From: Variovorax sp. RA8
GTDB lineage: Bacteria > Pseudomonadota > Gammaproteobacteria > Burkholderiales > Burkholderiaceae_C
Direction: 5' to 3'
Assembly (NCBI RefSeq): GCF_901827175.1
Contig: NZ_LR594664.1
Coordinates: forward strand, 248,001-312,000
DNA length: 64,000 bases
Part shown: positions 16,947 to 26,278 of the stretch, one piece after another
Layout: every line of letters starts with the position of its first letter
Position numbering within the stretch: position 1 is the stretch's first letter
Position numbers and translations under genes: made by a program
Notes under the pieces: model-generated
What the model was told of the DNA's origin: nothing
What the model saw: only the letters and a program-made list of their open reading frames with translations
The model's database searches: none

Positions 16947-17876
16947 ATGAACATTCAATCGATCCTTGCCGTGACCGATCTGTCGGCGCACGGCAATCGC
17001 ACGGTGGAGCGGGCCGCCTTGCTCGCAGTGGAGCACCACGCACTACTCAAAATCATGTACGCGCCCGCTGCGGGAAGCAATGCGCTTGTCGCGGCCGCAA
17101 GCAGCCTTGCCCAACTCTGCGCAGAAATGGCCGCCCGGCATGGCGTGTTGGTCAAGAAAGTGGCCGAGTCTGCTGTGCGCCTGGAAGACCTCGCAGAAGA
17201 GGCCAGATGGGTAGACCTGCTCGTTCTGAACCATGTGCACGAACGCTCTGCCACAGCGCTCTTTTGCGGGCAACCCGTCGAACGTCTGTTGCGGCTTGTC
17301 CATTGCCCCGTGCTCGTGACCAGACTCCCAGCCCGCGGAAGGTACAGACGCATCCTCGTGGCCGTCGACTTCACGCCGGAAGCCAAGAACCTTGTCAGGC
17401 TCGCATGGACGTTGGACAGCGCCGCTGAAGTGGAACTATTCCATGCTCTCATCAGCGTGCTCAGTGAAGGCAAGCTGCGCTACGCGAGCGTTTCGGAAGA
17501 AGCAATCAAAGTCTATCGGCACGATTGCCTACGCTATGCCCGTGGCCGTATGCGTTGCCTCACCGATTCATCGGACGCGCGGCACAGCCGCTTGCGTTCC
17601 ACGATCGGTCACGGTGACCCGGCGCGCCAGGCCTCCGTGCGGCAGCAATGCACGATGGCCGAGCTTCTGGTGGTTGGCAAGCGCAGAAGCTCCGCATTCA
17701 AGGACTTCATTCTCGGAAGCGTAGCCCAGCGCGTCTTGGGGTGGTCCACCGGCGACGTCCTCGTCGTGCCTCACGATCTCCGCACTTCAACGCGGGCGGT
17801 TGACACGCCAGGCTCCGCGGTCGCGATTAAGCAAATGAGAGAAGCCCCACTGCCGGTCGGGGAGGAAACGCTATGA
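16947..17876 (+). CDS. double-domain universal stress protein, copy 1
   Basis: A 309-aa protein made of two UspA-type domains. The first begins MNIQSILAVTDLSAHGNRTVERAALLAVEHHALLKIMY and ends with LVHCPVLVTRLP; the second begins RRILVAVDFTPEAKNLVRLAW and ends with AELLVVGKRRSSAFKDFILGSVAQRVLGW...DVLVVPHD. The ATP-loop glycines of the classic G-2x-G-9x-G(S/T) motif appear only in degenerate form (VVGK...LGSVAQRV). Such proteins act in the cytoplasm during starvation, oxygen limitation or stress. Similar proteins lie at 19549 and 54025, all three sharing the tail VVPHDxRxSxR. Confidence 0.88.
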   Translation: MNIQSILAVTDLSAHGNRTVERAALLAVEHHALLKIMYAPAAGSNALVAAASSLAQLCAEMAARHGVLVKKVAESAVRLEDLAEEARWVDLLVLNHVHERSATALFCGQPVERLLRLVHCPVLVTRLPARGRYRRILVAVDFTPEAKNLVRLAWTLDSAAEVELFHALISVLSEGKLRYASVSEEAIKVYRHDCLRYARGRMRCLTDSSDARHSRLRSTIGHGDPARQASVRQQCTMAELLVVGKRRSSAFKDFILGSVAQRVLGWSTGDVLVVPHDLRTSTRAVDTPGSAVAIKQMREAPLPVGEETL

Positions 17877-17956
17877 GCGCTGCGATCTCCGCAACCTGGT
17901 AGCCACCAGGAGGTGTGCGGAGCTTTCTTGGAAGTCAGATTTACAGGAGGTTCAAG

Positions 17957-18487
17957 ATGTTTGCTGCTGATGATGATAAAAAGTTCGCCAGCTACCCCTT
18001 GCGGCAATCGCTTCTGCCAAGCGCAAAGGGCCTGGCGATCTTTGCAAAGCGTGGCTTGGTCGAATGGCTTTCGCGCCCCGACCGATATGTGATCGTCTGC
18101 GAAGGCAGGGGTGGCCGGATCTACGCGGCCAATGAAGCCTCCCTGGAGGAAGCGCAGCAGGTGATCAAGGACGCTTACAGAGATGAGGTCATATCACGCG
18201 CCCCGGAGATCTACACATTCGTCGATCCGCGACTGGATGCTTTAGTCGAACCCATCATGTTCCTGCGTCTGAAAAGCCCGAGGGGCTACGCCACGGCGCT
18301 GCTAGAGGAACTCGACAGGCGACGCGCAAGTATCAAGGAGGAATACCTTCAACGCTACCACGTGGTCATCCGGGCTGAAGCGCGGCTCGCCGATCTCATG
18401 GGTTATTCGAGAGCGACGCTCACGATGACGAACGGCTCCGCGGTGATCTGGAGCTGGCTACTGCGTTACAGCATCAACGGGGCTTAG
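17957..18487 (+). CDS. free-standing EF-G domain IV-V-like protein
   Basis: A 176-aa protein. Its C-terminal 80 residues (EPIMFLRLKSPRGYATALLEELDRRRASIK...[29 protein letters not shown]) follow the EF-G C-terminal domain: EPIM start, LxxRRxxI, IxAxxPLxxMxGY, LRSxTxGxA. The part before it (residues 30-95) resembles the end of domain IV. No GTPase domain is present in the gene or nearby. It starts at the ATG at 17957 after a perfect AGGAGG, 80 bases downstream of the universal stress gene, probably in its operon. It may bind the ribosome like a partial EF-G; that is inference. Confidence 0.7.
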   Translation: MFAADDDKKFASYPLRQSLLPSAKGLAIFAKRGLVEWLSRPDRYVIVCEGRGGRIYAANEASLEEAQQVIKDAYRDEVISRAPEIYTFVDPRLDALVEPIMFLRLKSPRGYATALLEELDRRRASIKEEYLQRYHVVIRAEARLADLMGYSRATLTMTNGSAVIWSWLLRYSINGA

Positions 18488-18781
18488 CGCACAAGCAAGC
18501 GCCATCCGGCGCGCTTCTTCTAGGACTCATCGAGCTCGAGTGCGGACCGACTTGCCGGCGAAGATGCTCAAGGACATGCGCCTCGTTGCTCGGACATGCT
18601 CGCCCCACTGAGAGGCACGATGCCCTGACGACATCGCGCATGGTCCGCTCAGTGCCATGGTCGCCTTGGGTGGCGCATTCGGTCGCGTCTCTCTGCCCCT
18701 ATTTCAATACCTCAATGACGTACGGAGACACCGTTGATCTTTGTGTTGTCCAATCTTCTGACTCCCTGGGTTGCCCGCCCC

Positions 18782-19354
18782 ATGGAGCTGCGCATCGACG
18801 TCAATCCAGCACCCATGGCTCCGATTGACGCACTGTCCCCCATCTACGAACGTATCAATACCCCAGGCGACCACCTTCACGGCATGCCCTCCGTCGGTCT
18901 GAAGGATCCGGAACTCCAGATCCGGTTTCGTGAGGCAGACGGAGAGTTCTATGTGTACGTTGAAGACGTTCGCCGTGGGTGCCTCGCCGGCTATACGGTT
19001 TTCAATCGATTGATCGAGTTGAGCCGCCATGCGGATCACTACGTGAGGGCACCGCACTCCCGATACGAGCCAAACTACCAGCGACGCGGACTGGCTTCAG
19101 GCATATATCGATGGGCGTTGGATTCCGGGCTTTGCCTGATGACCGGCGCACGGCAGTCGAACGCAGCACACGCACTCTGGCGGAGCCTTGCCCAACACTA
19201 CGAATCGGGCTTCGTTGATCTGCGCCAGAAGCATCTGGCGTATCTGGGGCACCAGGTTTCAGATGCAACGTTCACCCAATTGCAGACGCGCATGTTCTTG
19301 CTGGGTGGCGGATGGACGCTGCGTCAGTTCAAGGATGCAGTGAGAATGTCGTAG
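18782..19354 (+). CDS. GNAT-like acetyltransferase
   Basis: About 190 aa from the ATG at 18782; a TTG at 18734 is an alternative. The segment YEPNYQRRGLASGIYRWALDSGLCLMTGARQSNAAHALWRSL has the GNAT acetyl-CoA loop pattern (Q/R-x-x-G-x-G/A) followed by the helix and the N-x-x-A-xx-L-W motif of motif B. The N-terminal half is strand-rich. It is probably a small-molecule or protein acetyltransferase of unknown target. The gene stands alone between two universal stress genes. Confidence 0.65.
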   Translation: MELRIDVNPAPMAPIDALSPIYERINTPGDHLHGMPSVGLKDPELQIRFREADGEFYVYVEDVRRGCLAGYTVFNRLIELSRHADHYVRAPHSRYEPNYQRRGLASGIYRWALDSGLCLMTGARQSNAAHALWRSLAQHYESGFVDLRQKHLAYLGHQVSDATFTQLQTRMFLLGGGWTLRQFKDAVRMS

Positions 19355-19548
19355 CAGCTCACTTGCGTCCGAGCTGATACTGACGCAGCCCCAATGCTGC
19401 GCGACGCCCCCCCCTCATTCAACAAACGAACGCCTCCTTGCTTCGTTGAACTTCTCATCGCCTGTTCTGACGAAAGCAGCGAACAAGTGGTCATCGACCT
19501 GTTTCGCTGCCAGTCTCGCGCGCTCCCGGCCCACGCGCTCCGCGTTTG

Positions 19549-20427
19549 TCACAGCGTCTTTCGCTTGACGCCGGAGAATGAGCCCCGTCCGTCGCTCAGC
19601 TCGGCTTTGATTCGAAGGTTCGCCGCGGCGCGTGAGGAGGCGCGATGGTCATGGGGCACGACCAGAACGTCGCTTGTAGCCCAGCTCAGGAGCCGCTGCG
19701 CAAAGCCGCCGAACAGAAAGTCAGCCAACGGCGAAGCCCTGTTCTTGCCAACAACAACCAGGTCCGCACCCGTAGCCTGCTGCTGGACGAAGGTTTGGCG
19801 CGAGGGGTCTCCGTGCCCGACGGAGGTCATCACTCGATTCTTAGTCGGGCCGACCGGCTCAGTGAGCCGGACTAGCCGTTCCTCCGCACAGCGCCGAGAC
19901 TCCGTAGTTTGGTTCAGCGTGCTTTGTGAGTGGAAGAGCTCAAGCTCCGATTCGACGTCGAAGGCGCCGGCGTACCGCACCAGCTCCTTCGCCTCAGCGC
20001 TGAAGTCGACGGCGACAAGCACGCGACGATATCGCCTGGATGGCTCTCGCTTGACCACCAGCACCGGGCATTGGCAGCGGCGCACCAGCTGGTCAAACGC
20101 TGTCCCCTGCCAGAACCTCATCAAGATGCGATGGTGTCGATGATCGATAACGAGCAGATCGGCACAGGCGCTTTCCTCGACAACGCGGTCGACGGTTTCG
20201 CTCGTCCGGGAGACAGGCGCGACGGAAACCCTGTGGCGCCGGGCCAGTTGTTGTGCGCGCTGCGCCAGGCGTTCGAAAGGGTCTATGAGGTTCGGATTCG
20301 GCACATCGACGAAATACATGATGCGAAGTTGAGCGCAGTGCTCAACCGCGACCAGTGCAGCGCGGTCAAGTGCTTGCTCCCCTTGCGCCGAGAAGTCCGT
20401 GAGTGCAAGTATTGATCTGATGGTCAT
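19549..20427 (-). CDS. double-domain universal stress protein, copy 2
   Basis: A 292-aa protein starting at the ATG at 20427 (GGAATCACC before it). First domain MTIRSILALTDFSAQGEQALDRAALVAVEHCAQLRIMYF...CQCPVLVVKRE; second domain RRVLVAVDFSAEAKELVRYAG...ADLVVVGKNRASPLADFLFGGFAQRLLSWATSDVLVVPHD. It is paralogous to the copies at 16947 and 54025, transcribed on the opposite strand to copy 1, and shares a structured upstream region with it. The C-terminal tail of about 35 residues after VVPHD is low in conserved features. Confidence 0.88.
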   Translation of the reverse strand: MTIRSILALTDFSAQGEQALDRAALVAVEHCAQLRIMYFVDVPNPNLIDPFERLAQRAQQLARRHRVSVAPVSRTSETVDRVVEESACADLLVIDHRHHRILMRFWQGTAFDQLVRRCQCPVLVVKREPSRRYRRVLVAVDFSAEAKELVRYAGAFDVESELELFHSQSTLNQTTESRRCAEERLVRLTEPVGPTKNRVMTSVGHGDPSRQTFVQQQATGADLVVVGKNRASPLADFLFGGFAQRLLSWATSDVLVVPHDHRASSRAAANLRIKAELSDGRGSFSGVKRKTL

Positions 20428-21285
20428 GGTGATTCCTTGGAAAACAGATTCCAACCCCTCGCGGCACGCGGGGGAAGGCATGACATAACTGAGGCCAGTG
20501 GCCTTAGCGTGCGCAGTTGACGCCGGGTTCATCCGGCCATTGCACGCCGAGCGTCTTCATCGGCTGTTCAAAACCAGCCGGTGAGCATCCGCACATCGCA
20601 AGAAGAGGCATGCACGAGGCACTCCCACGGATGCGACCCGACCGCCGAAAGCGCTGGCCGTTGCAGCGCGGGGCTTAGGCCCGGCGATTGGTGGATTGCG
20701 CTAAAGAGGAAGAAGCCTATCGCCGGGCCGAGGAATGTGCGGCCAGCTGGCGAAACCTCGCCTTGCTTGCCGCCGTGAGCACCAACACAACTGTCCCAGT
20801 CAGAAGGAGGAGGACAGTTGCAAGAGTGCCGAGAGGGACAGCCAGGAAGCTCATGCAAGCATCTTAGAAAGACCGAACGCAATAGGCAACCAAGCCCCCA
20901 CCTTCCGTGCCAGATAGAGAACTAGCCTCAGCGCGATGCACGATCGCCTCCAACCTCCTGGTGTTGCGCGCGAACCCACGATGTCACGCTCGCGGGCTTC
21001 CACTAGCACAGCAGGAATGGCGGCGAAATCTCGAGTCGCGGGACCCGAGGAAGCTCGCTTCAGGTCAGCCTAGCGCAGGGGCTCCGCCATCGGATTGACC
21101 TCCTGATCACCGCCGAGGCATTCTTTGCATCGTCGACGCCGCGCGAAGTTCAGCAGGAGGCGGATCGCCCAAGCACGCTCGCGAAGGCGCGCTTCCGGGC
21201 GTGCTGACATCCCTTCGGCTAGAAGCGCCCGCGGGGTCGCGTGAGAAGCCTCGCGCGGATACGGGCAGCGGGTCGCCATCTGGAG
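20428..21285. other. intergenic upstream of universal stress gene copy 2
   Basis: About 860 bases with no gene I can support. It holds the second copy of the hairpin leader (about 20600-20745, minus strand). The remaining part to 21285 has short frames with Arg-rich shadow-type composition only. Confidence 0.45.
20600..20745 (-). promoter_or_regulatory. conserved hairpin-containing upstream region of a universal stress gene, copy 2
   Basis: Read on the minus strand: GCACATTC, then an 11-bp perfect inverted repeat (GGCCCGGCGAT at 20729-20719 and ATCGCCGGGCC at 20688-20678) whose 30-base loop includes TTTAGCGCAA-x-CCA, then GGAGTGCCTCGTGCATGC. All blocks match copy 1 at 16371 in order and orientation relative to the downstream stress gene. 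The hairpin has compensating differences between the copies, which suggests that the fold matters. Confidence 0.5.
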
Positions 21286-21540
21286 CTAGACTGCAGCGGG
21301 GCTTGCCGCGGCAGAGACGTCCCGCGCTAGGAGCCGGTCCACGAGTTCCTTCGCTTTACGGTTGAGCTTGTCGAATAGGATCTCGCGCTCGGCTTGGCTC
21401 GCCGTCAATGCAACGCGGCCTGCGAACTCCCCGTCTCTGTGCACGTCCGCGTGCGCGGAGATCTGCTCGCCGTCCCCGGTCAACTCGATGGTCACGATCA
21501 AGCCCCGATAGTCGAATTTCTTCTCAACCTCGTTGTTCAT
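21286..21540 (-). CDS. small hypothetical protein
   Basis: About 84 aa from the ATG at 21540; the frame is open further up (GTG at 21639) but that would overlap the upstream gene. The sequence NNEVEKKFDYRGLIVTIELTGDGEQISAHADVHRDGEF has alternating strands, followed by an Ala/Arg/Lys-rich helix ending in ASPAAV. No family recognised. It runs in the same direction as, and just after, the hypothetical gene at 21587-22042, probably in one transcript. Confidence 0.5.
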   Translation of the reverse strand: MNNEVEKKFDYRGLIVTIELTGDGEQISAHADVHRDGEFAGRVALTASQAEREILFDKLNRKAKELVDRLLARDVSAAASPAAV

Positions 21541-21586
21541 GTGAAAGTCGATGGCCAATGGTAAGGAAGAGAGCACGGAGGCGTTC

Positions 21587-22042
21587 TTACGAAGCGAAGA
21601 ACCTCCGGAGGTAGTAATCTTCCTCTTCGCGTGATTCACAGTGGTAAGTGGCGGAGATCATTTGCCGGATCGTCTCACCATTCGGCCCAGACTTCTCTTC
21701 TGCATTTCTCAGATCTACGGCGGCAAGCTTCTCAGGGTCGACGCCCCGCTTCGGCATTGGGTGGATAGTCCAGATGTCCGTGAAATCAAGTGCTTGTCCG
21801 TTCGACAACTTGATCTCGGACAGCATCTCTCGCATATCCTTTGCGCCAGCGCCATACATCAGTGGGAAACTGAACTTTGGCTCAATGGTCACCTCAATGT
21901 GTGGCTTCCCGCTCTTGAGAGTGATATCGCAGACGATCCCTTTGAGGGCCATCCATTCAAGCTGATGAATGAGAAACGACACTCGAAACCCAAACTCCGT
22001 CTCAATCACTTCCTCATCTCGTACAAACTCATTACGGCTCAT
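21587..22042 (-). CDS. conserved-looking hypothetical protein
   Basis: A 151-aa soluble protein: MSRNEFVRDEEVIETEFGFRVSFLIHQLEWM at the N-terminus, a strand-rich centre (GKPHIEVTIEPKFSFP), and an acidic C-terminus ending EEEDYYLRRFFAS. GC content and codon choice are lower than in the neighbouring genes, which suggests a separate origin. I recognise no family. The start is the ATG at 22042. Confidence 0.6.
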   Translation of the reverse strand: MSRNEFVRDEEVIETEFGFRVSFLIHQLEWMALKGIVCDITLKSGKPHIEVTIEPKFSFPLMYGAGAKDMREMLSEIKLSNGQALDFTDIWTIHPMPKRGVDPEKLAAVDLRNAEEKSGPNGETIRQMISATYHCESREEEDYYLRRFFAS

Positions 22043-22363
22043 CGGTGCTCCAATCTGCTTTGATTTCGACTAGAAACTCAGATTCGCGGTCTCCCCAAAA
22101 ACGATCACCCGCACCGCACACTGACTTGGACGAAGCTTCTGTCTCTACCCTTCACGCTACTCTTGCCTCCGGCATCGGGAGCGCGGCATAAATGACGAGG
22201 TGCACTGGTGGGAATGCGCCTCAGTGTACGAGCGGTCGTCGGGTCAATCAATCAATGACCTCACGATGCATGCCAGTTAGATACCTTGAAATGAGCAACT
22301 GCTTCTCGATGCGGCATACGCATCCACGGCACGAGACTGACTCGGTCCTCAGGTGACGAGCGA

Positions 22364-22432
22364 TATCAAATCAATTGCATTGAAGGTGCAATAAAAGTCA
22401 CTAGTCCTCCGGTCTAGGCTGACCGAACATTC
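22364..22432 (+). promoter_or_regulatory. 69-bp two-part element, copy 1
   Basis: Upstream block: TATCAA, four bases, then ATTGCATTGAAGG ending in CAATA; this contains the dyad ATTG-N11-CAAT. After a fixed spacer comes the downstream block GGCTGACCGAACATTC. The same layout, base for base in spacing, occurs at 25316 and 26279. The next gene is the membrane protein at 22549, 117 bases downstream. Most likely a promoter or enhancer region of a shared regulon; the regulator is not identified. Confidence 0.65.
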
Positions 22433-22548
22433 TTCCAGCCCGTTGCCCCTCCATGGCTGTATCTGGACTCGCAGGAGGGCGTAGTCAACGAACCGACCTT
22501 CACGAAGCTGAACGCTGAACACCGCAGCTGATCCAAAGGAGAAAAATC

Positions 22549-22923
22549 ATGGAGCCCGCAATGATCCTTCGCACGGCAACGATCCTGCTGGCCATCGCGG
22601 CCGTGGGCGGGCTCATCATGGCGGGTATCCGATTTGCGGGCGTCCGGCAACCACCCATCGCGTTGGCCATGCTTCACGGGTTTCTGGCCGCCGCGGCCGT
22701 GACCCTGCTGCTTTACGCTGCCGCGACTGTTGGACTGCCGTCAATGGCGCTTGGCGCGCTGGTTCTCTTTCTTCTGGCGGCAGCAGGGGGTGCTGTCCTC
22801 AACCTGAACTACCACTGGAAGCAAGTGCCGCTGCCAAAGTGGCTTGTCTTCGTACATGGGCTGGCTGCCGTGGCTGGATTCCTGTTGTTGCTGAGTGCGA
22901 CCTGGGCGACCCGCGCCCCATGA
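22549..22923 (+). CDS. small four-helix membrane protein
   Basis: A 124-aa protein with four hydrophobic segments: residues 5-27, 36-60, 64-84 and 98-118. The connecting loop NLNYHWKQVPLPKWLVFVHGLAAVAGF contains two His residues that could bind heme or metal. A good ribosome site (AAAGGAG) precedes the ATG. No family recognised with certainty; such proteins are often found near cytochromes and stress genes. It is preceded by copy 1 of the 69-bp element. Confidence 0.7.
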   Translation: MEPAMILRTATILLAIAAVGGLIMAGIRFAGVRQPPIALAMLHGFLAAAAVTLLLYAAATVGLPSMALGALVLFLLAAAGGAVLNLNYHWKQVPLPKWLVFVHGLAAVAGFLLLLSATWATRAP

Positions 22924-23440
22924 ACGGGCTCGCAGGGCGAGTTGCACCTAAGCTCGAACTTAGCGCTGCAGTGGAGCGAGACCTTCCGCCACTCGCTAAG
23001 CGGGCATGTTCAGGCCCGCGTCCCGCAGAGGGCGTAGCTGATCCTGCTAGCGTCCGTGCCCCGCACGGAAAGGACACTGCCGCTGGAGTCGCAGCTAGGC
23101 ATCTGCAGACGCTCGGGCGGCTTAGATGCTACAGCCCCACCATGTCAAAAGTTGTTCTCGAAGCATGGAGTCCCGCGAGAGCTTGAAGGTGCCGCCGGAT
23201 AGAGCCTCAGGCCATTGCGCTGCCACACGCGCGCCGGATCGTTCGTGGCGCTCAACCCCAATTTCGCGGTCACTGTGCACGCAGTGCGTGCCCCGATTGT
23301 GCGCCCAAGCCTGCATTGCTCGCGCGGCTCGCGAGACACGGAACATGTTGCGCACCATGTTCTCTGGAGCGATGTGACATGACGAGATCATCTGGCGCGC
23401 CGGTACGCTTGCTTAGTGCTGCCGAACAGGTGGGCCCCTG
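22924..23440. other. intergenic, no gene recognised
   Basis: About 515 bases between the membrane protein and the antiporter. Frames on both strands are short or Arg-rich shadows. I see no copy of the 69-bp element, no strong hairpin and no clear promoter. Confidence 0.4.
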
Positions 23441-25143
23441 ATGGACCACAGCGTCACTTTGATCACCACTATTGCGGCTGCATTCGGCCTCGCCTTGATA
23501 CTCGGCTTCATCGCGGAGCGAGTCAAGATCCCGGCGCTGGTCGGCTATCTGCTCGCGGGAATCGTCCTCGGCCCGGCAACGCCTGGCTTTATCGCCGACG
23601 CATCGATCGCCCGCCAACTGTCTGAGATCGGCGTGATGCTGCTGATGTTCGGAGTCGGTTTGCATTTCTCCATTGATGATCTTCTAGCGGTAAAGCGCAT
23701 CGCCCTCCCTGGCGCAGTGGTGCAGATGAGCCTGGCCACAGTCCTCGGCATGGCTTTGGCTTGGTGGTGGGATTGGAGCATCGGCGCCGGGCTTGTATTC
23801 GGACTCTCGCTCTCGTGCGCCAGCACGGTGGTGTTACTCAAGGCGCTCGAACCCGCCGCATTCTCGACACTATGAATGGGCGCATCGCCGTGGGTTGGCT
23901 GGTCGTAGAAGACCTCGTGACGGTGCTGGTCCTGGTGCTCCTGCCACCGCTTGCGAGCATGCTGGGCGGAACGCCTGCAGCAGTTGGAAACGCGGCGCCT
24001 CTGTGGCGCACCATCGGGCTGACGCTTCTTCAGGTCGCAGCCTTCATCGCCCTGATGCTGATCGCCGGTCGCCGCATACTGCCTTGGCTGCTGTGGCACG
24101 TCGCCCGCACGGGCTCCCGGGAACTATTCACCCTATCGGTCGTTGCGGCCGCGATCGGCATCGCTTACGGCGCAGCAGCGCTGTTTGGGGTTTCATTCGC
24201 GCTTGGAGCGTTCTTCGCCGGGATGGTGATGCGCGAGTCTGAGTTCAGCCATCGCGCGGCCCAGGAATCGTTGCCGCTGCGTGATGCATTCGCGGTGCTG
24301 TTCTTCGTCGCCGTCGGCATGCTGTTCGAGCCAAGGGTGCTGATTGAGGAGCCGTTCCATGTTCTGGGGGCCGTCGCCATCATCATCGTCGGCAAGTCGA
24401 TTGCGGCGACGGGGCTGGTGCTCGCCTTTCGCTATCCGCTCAATACGGCGCTGACCGTCGCAGCCAGTTTGGCTCAGATCGGCGAGTTCTCCTTCATCCT
24501 GGCCGGACTTGGAATGTCGCTCGGTTTGTTCGCTTCCGAAGGGGTAAGCCTGGTCCTCGCGGGCGCACTGATCTCCATTGCGCTCAACCCCTTCGTGTTC
24601 GCCTGCATTGCCCCCGTCAGCAGGTGGCTGCTCCGGCGTTCGGAGCTCGCGCGGCGTCTCGACCGCCGGGAGGATCCCTTCGCCGCGTCGCCCATGAGTA
24701 CGGAGCAAAAGTACCTCGTGGGTCAGGTGGTGCTGGTGGGGTACGGGAGGGTGGGGCGGCGTATCGCCAGCGCCTTGAGCGAGCGCCGCGTTCCTTTCAT
24801 CGTCGTTGATCGGAATCGCGAACTGGTGGAGACGCTCCGCAAGCAGGGTGTCGCTGCGGTTTCGGGCGACGCGGTGGAACCGGAGGTATTGATCCAAGCA
24901 CACATTGCGAATGCAGCGATGCTGGTCGCCGCAATGCCGGACACCCTAGGAGTGTGTCAGATGGCAGAGATCGCTCGCACGCTCAACCCGTCTATCGAAG
25001 TGGTGGTGCGCACTCACAATGAGGACGAGTCGCAACTTCTGCGCAAGGACGCTGTCGGCACAGTATTCTTTGGCGAAGAGGAGCTTGCCAAAGGAATGAC
25101 AAGCCATGTGCTGCAGCGTTTTGCCCAGCAGCACGAAGTCTAG
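23441..25143 (+). pseudogene. KefB/YbaL-like monovalent cation:proton antiporter, one-base frameshift
   Basis: Together two frames encode about 567 aa of a CPA2-family antiporter: TM region from ITTIAAAFGLALILGFIAERVKIPALVGYLLAGIVLGP and MLLMFGVGLHFSIDDLL through NGRIAVGWLVVEDLVTVLVLVLLPPL, then a C-terminal RCK (TrkA-N) domain with VVLVGYGRVGRRIASALSERRVPFIVVD (NAD-binding glycines). The first frame ends at a TGA at 23873; the rest continues from the frame reading RILDTMNG. One base is missing in the run GAACCCGCCGC (about 23850-23860), just where the family has A-L-E-x-R-G-x-L-D-T. Such proteins exchange K+ or Na+ for H+. Damaged gene or consensus error. Confidence 0.85.
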
Positions 25144-25315
25144 GCGCGTCGCGACTGCGAGCGGCGGTGGTCCCATTGGGGTGAACGAGGCCAGGGCAGC
25201 GGCACACAGAGAGAATCTCATCCTCAGGCGGATTCGCAGCTAACGAGTTCGAAACGGCGGATATGCGCCGAGATGCTGGCCATCGTTGGGCTGCGCGCAG
25301 ACGTCAGCACCGCGA

Positions 25316-25384
25316 TACCAAAACTATTGCATTGAAGGGTCAATATAAGTCACTGGCCTTTTGGTGAAGGCCGGCTGAACATCA
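25316..25384 (+). promoter_or_regulatory. 69-bp two-part element, copy 2
   Basis: TACCAA, four bases, ATTGCATTGAAGGG ending in TCAATA (here TATTG-N11-CAATA is a perfect dyad), then 32 bases after CAAT the block GGCCGGCTGAACAT. Position and spacing of every block equal those of the copies at 22364 and 26279. The next gene starts at 25583, about 200 bases on, with no gene between. It lies 170 bases after the antiporter stop. Confidence 0.65.
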
Positions 25385-25582
25385 ATGCCTTCCAGCGCTA
25401 CCTATGCGGAGGTAGGAATGCCGATCCAAGCGGCAGACTGCCGTCCATGCGCACGAAGCGCTGGAGAGCACGCGAGACAGCGATCTTGAACGCCGATCGG
25501 AGGGATTCAGCTTGCAGGCGCAAGCGCAGACCTCTGTCTCGCCATCGGTCGTCATTGATGCGCTCAATTCAAGGAGGTTGAA

Positions 25583-25870
25583 ATGTGCATGGAATTGTTG
25601 CGCAAGCTCGCGAACTCGAAGCTTCCGGTCCGCGTCGCCGATACGTCACAGATCGACTTAGTACGTGTACTCGACGCTGCCGGTTGTGTCGTGGCTCTTA
25701 TCCCGCCCGCACACATAGACCCCGATGATTGTGAAAGGCAGGATCCGGCCACGGTCCTCAAGATCACTGCGCATGGTCGAAGAACATTGAGCCGCGGGCA
25801 GGCGGGCCGTTTCGCCTCGCACGCCATGGCGTTAGCCGAGGAAGTGCCGACGCAGCAGCAGAACCCTTGA
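25583..25870 (+). CDS. small hypothetical protein of the island
   Basis: A 95-aa protein with a strong ribosome site (AAGGAGG) before the ATG. MCMELLRKLANSKLPVRVADTSQIDLVRVLDAAGCVVALIPP looks like a compact helix-strand domain; the tail HGRRTLSRGQAGRFASHAMALAEEV is helical. No family recognised. It follows copy 2 of the 69-bp element, so it may be under that control. Confidence 0.6.
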   Translation: MCMELLRKLANSKLPVRVADTSQIDLVRVLDAAGCVVALIPPAHIDPDDCERQDPATVLKITAHGRRTLSRGQAGRFASHAMALAEEVPTQQQNP

Positions 25871-25967
25871 ATCGGATCAAGGACTGCAGGTTCTAAATCT
25901 TCAGGTCGGACGCATCGCGCTACTCCTGCCCGATTCTGATTTGCTTAGCAATGGCAATTTGATCGAC

Positions 25968-26210
25968 ATGCGAGACTTCAAACGCACCAAAGCATCCTCT
26001 GACCCGTCAGATTTCGTTGAGACCGACTTTGCGAGCCTTGCCCGCCACATGAAGTGCTGTGAGCGAGAGTTAGGCGCAGCCCCGCGGCTGAAGCGGGCCG
26101 TCGAAACGGTGCGAGCCATGATGGCCGCGCGCATCATCTCCTCCGTGTGCCTTGGCGTCGTCCTTGGGAGTTCGCTGTCATTGGTGCTCTCCTGTTCGGG
26201 AGTTCGCTGA
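25968..26210 (+). CDS. small hypothetical protein with a C-terminal membrane segment
   Basis: About 80 aa from the ATG at 25968; a TTG at 25941 would add nine residues. The first 45 residues are charged and contain two Cys in tandem (MKCCERE); the last 22 (IISSVCLGVVLGSSLSLVLS) are hydrophobic, as in a tail-anchored protein. No ribosome site is obvious. Weak case for a gene. Confidence 0.35.
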   Translation: MRDFKRTKASSDPSDFVETDFASLARHMKCCERELGAAPRLKRAVETVRAMMAARIISSVCLGVVLGSSLSLVLSCSGVR

Positions 26211-26278
26211 CGATTCCCGATTGCGCGACAGCCATCTTTGTGATTCGCCGCCGTTCAGGGGACGTCGACAGCAGTTGA

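Noticed and set aside
22374..22432. The TTGA...CAA core of the 69-bp element as an FNR/Anr/FixK box
   Set aside because: FNR-type sites need TTGA-N6-TCAA; here the inner arms are 4 bases apart and one arm varies (TCAA, GCAA, CCAA). The conserved dyad is ATTG-N11-CAAT instead.
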